Positions 13,392 to 14,829 of a stretch of DNA of 14,829 bases are shown piece after piece (positions within the stretch are counted from its first letter, which is position 1; each line of letters opens with the position of its first letter). The notes beneath the pieces are model-generated. The model was not told the DNA's origin. It worked only from the letters and a program-made list of their open reading frames with translations, and made no database searches. The stretch spans positions 1 through 14,829 of the forward strand of contig JAFUUB010000042.1 of the NCBI GenBank assembly GCA_017483985.1. Direction: 5' to 3'. Source of the DNA: Bacteroidales bacterium. GTDB taxonomy: Bacteria; Bacteroidota; Bacteroidia; Bacteroidales; UBA932. Made by a program: the position numbers and the translations under genes.

Positions 13392-14829
13392 TTATTTGGC
13401 ATAGGCGACGGAACGGGTCTCGCGGATGACCGTGATCTTGACCTGTCCCGGATAGGTCATTTCATTCTGGATCTTCTGGGCGATGTCGGCGGACAGGCGG
13501 GCGGCCTGCTCATCGCTGACTTCCTCGGCACCGACGATCACGCGCAGTTCACGTCCGGCTTGGATGGCATAGCTCTTCGTGACGCCCGGATAGGCGGCGG
13601 CCAGGTCTTCCATGCCCTTGAGACGCTTGATATAGGACTCGATGACTTCCCGGCGGGCACCCGGACGGGCACCGGAGATGGCATCACCGACCATGACGAT
13701 CGGGGAGATGATGGACGTCATTTCCGTTTCCTCGTGGTGGGAACCGATGGCGTTGCAGATTTCGGGGCGCTCCTTGTACTGCTCGGCGAGCTTCATGCCC
13801 AGCAGGGCGTGCGGCAGTTCCGGCTCCATGTCCGAGACCTTGCCGATATCATGCAGCAGGCCGGCCCGCTTGGCCATCTTGACGTTCAGGCCCAGTTCGG
13901 AAGCCATGATGGCGCAGATGTTGGCCACTTCACGGGAGTGCTGCAGCAGGTTCTGGCCATAGGAAGAGCGGTATTTCATGCGGCCGATCAGCTTGACCAG
14001 CTCGATGTTCATGCCATGGATACCCAGGTCGATGCAGGTACGCTTGCCGGTCTCGAGGATCTCGTCTTCCAACTGTTTCTGGACCTTGGCGACGACCTCC
14101 TCGATGCGGGCCGGGTGGATGCGGCCGTCGATGACAAGCTGGTGCAGGGCCAGGCGGGCGACTTCGCGACAGACCGGGTCGAACGCGGACAGAAGGATGG
14201 CGTCCGGGGTGTCGTCCACGACGATTTCAACGCCGGTGGCGGCTTCGAGGGCACGGATGTTGCGGCCTTCGCGGCCGATGATGCGGCCCTTGATCTCGTC
14301 GTTGTCGATCGGGAAGGTCGTCACGGCATTCTCGATGGCGGTTTCGGTCGCGGTGCGCTGGATGGTCGTGATGACGATGCGCTTGGCTTCCTTGGCGGCA
14401 TTGAGCCGGGCCTCGTCCATGGTATCGTTGATGTAGGCCTGGGCCTCGGTACGGGCTTCCGCCTTCATGTCCTCGATCAGCTGGTTCTTGGCCTCCTGGG
14501 CGGTCATGCCGGCGATGTTTTCGATCTGCTTGTTGACCTCGGCCTTGAGACGGTCGTATTCGTCGGCTTTGCGCTGGGCGTTGTCCCGCTGGGCCTGGAG
14601 GCTGTTTTTCATGTTCTCGGCGTCCTTGAGGCGCTTTTCGAGTTCACCGGTCTTCTGGTTCAGGGTGTTCTCCTTCTGTTTCAGGCGGTTCTCGGTGTCG
14701 CGGATCTGGGAGTTCTTCTCGGCGACATACTGCTCGTGCTCGCCTTTGAGCTGGAGGAATTTCTCCTTGGCCTGGAGAATCTTCTCTTTCTTGATATTCT
14801 CGGCTTCCATCTCCGCCTTCTCGAGGATC
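13392..14829 (-). CDS. rny: Ribonuclease Y (5' end outside window)
   Basis: Membrane-anchored endoribonuclease that starts decay of many mRNAs. The frame stays open to the right edge, with ILEKAE directly before the Met at 14810. The true start and N-terminal membrane helix are therefore missing. Counting from that Met: a long charged coiled coil (1-165), a KH RNA-binding domain with the loop GRIIGREG (175-182), an HD domain with AGLLHDIGK (His320-Asp321) and GSHHEE (357-362), and a conserved C-terminal [20 protein letters not shown]. These match the family closely and the catalytic HD pair is intact. It is the upstream partner of dsbD, 17 nt away; the pairing suggests cotranscription but no shared function is evident. 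Confidence 0.97.
   Translation of the reverse strand, partial: ILEKAEMEAENIKKEKILQAKEKFLQLKGEHEQYVAEKNSQIRDTENRLKQKENTLNQKTGELEKRLKDAENMKNSLQAQRDNAQRKADEYDRLKAEVNKQIENIAGMTAQEAKNQLIEDMKAEARTEAQAYINDTMDEARLNAAKEAKRIVITTIQRTATETAIENAVTTFPIDNDEIKGRIIGREGRNIRALEAATGVEIVVDDTPDAILLSAFDPVCREVARLALHQLVIDGRIHPARIEEVVAKVQKQLEDEILETGKRTCIDLGIHGMNIELVKLIGRMKYRSSYGQNLLQHSREVANICAIMASELGLNVKMAKRAGLLHDIGKVSDMEPELPHALLGMKLAEQYKERPEICNAIGSHHEETEMTSIISPIVMVGDAISGARPGARREVIESYIKRLKGMEDLAAAYPGVTKSYAIQAGRELRVIVGAEEVSDEQAARLSADIAQKIQNEMTYPGQVKITVIRETRSVAYAK

Noticed and set aside
14808..14810. ATG at 14810 as the true start of RNase Y
   Set aside because: The frame continues open to the window edge with coiled-coil-like residues (ILEKAE), and the N-terminal membrane helix of RNase Y is still missing.
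1..14829. Mobile element, CRISPR array, tRNA or rRNA in the window
   Set aside because: I found no transposase or integrase frame, no regularly spaced repeats with unique spacers, no cloverleaf-like sequence and no rRNA-like stretch. The inverted repeats at 2496-2616 and 11219-11332 carry no coding capacity.

Overview
The window looks like a chromosomal segment from a GC-rich member of the Bacteroidota, probably Bacteroidales. Four intergenic sites match the Bacteroidota -7 promoter box TAnnTTTG, and no gene shows a clear, well-spaced Shine-Dalgarno site. The gene families also fit: GSCFA protein, DUF4861-type lipoprotein, SDR-type fructuronate reductase, CPA2 antiporter with C-terminal RCK_C domains, GH2 enzyme with bacteroidetal tail domains. 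I cannot name a genus; a Rikenellaceae-like organism is only a guess from the base composition.

Left part (1-5546), hexuronate catabolism. It holds the 3' half of an ExuT-like hexuronate transporter (+), then a leftward operon kduD - kduI - DUF4861 lipoprotein (3420 down to 797), and a rightward operon uxuB - uxuA (3549 to 5546). The two operons diverge from a 128-bp region with two opposed promoters, a direct repeat that could be an operator, and a hairpin at the predicted 5' end of the uxuB message. The logic is two routes to 2-keto-3-deoxygluconate (KDG). KduI and KduD process the unsaturated uronates released by polysaccharide lyases; UxuB and UxuA process fructuronate from glucuronate. 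The uronate isomerase (uxaC), KDG kinase and KDPG aldolase needed to complete the pathway are not in the window. A strong bidirectional terminator separates exuT from the lipoprotein gene.

Middle part (5543-10242), a leftward pair. A CPA2-type cation/proton antiporter gene is followed 14 nt later by a secreted GH2 glycosidase gene, whose stop codon overlaps that of uxuA. The GH2 enzyme lacks the carboxylate-binding Asn-x-Lys of beta-glucuronidases, so a beta-galactosidase-like activity fits better despite the uronate neighbourhood.

Right part (10325-14829). A GSCFA-domain protein (+) converges on dsbD (-). A 114-bp intergenic element with long nested inverted repeats lies between them. dsbD lies 17 nt downstream of rny (RNase Y), which runs off the right edge. 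dsbD carries a striking AT-rich, Asn/Val-repeat linker.

There is no rRNA, tRNA, CRISPR array, transposase or phage gene, and no gene-free stretch longer than 150 bases. I do not see a convincing new multi-gene system. The most worthwhile leads are the DUF4861 lipoprotein coupled to kduI, the two structured intergenic regions (2496-2616 and 11219-11332), and the kduD/uxuB divergent control region.
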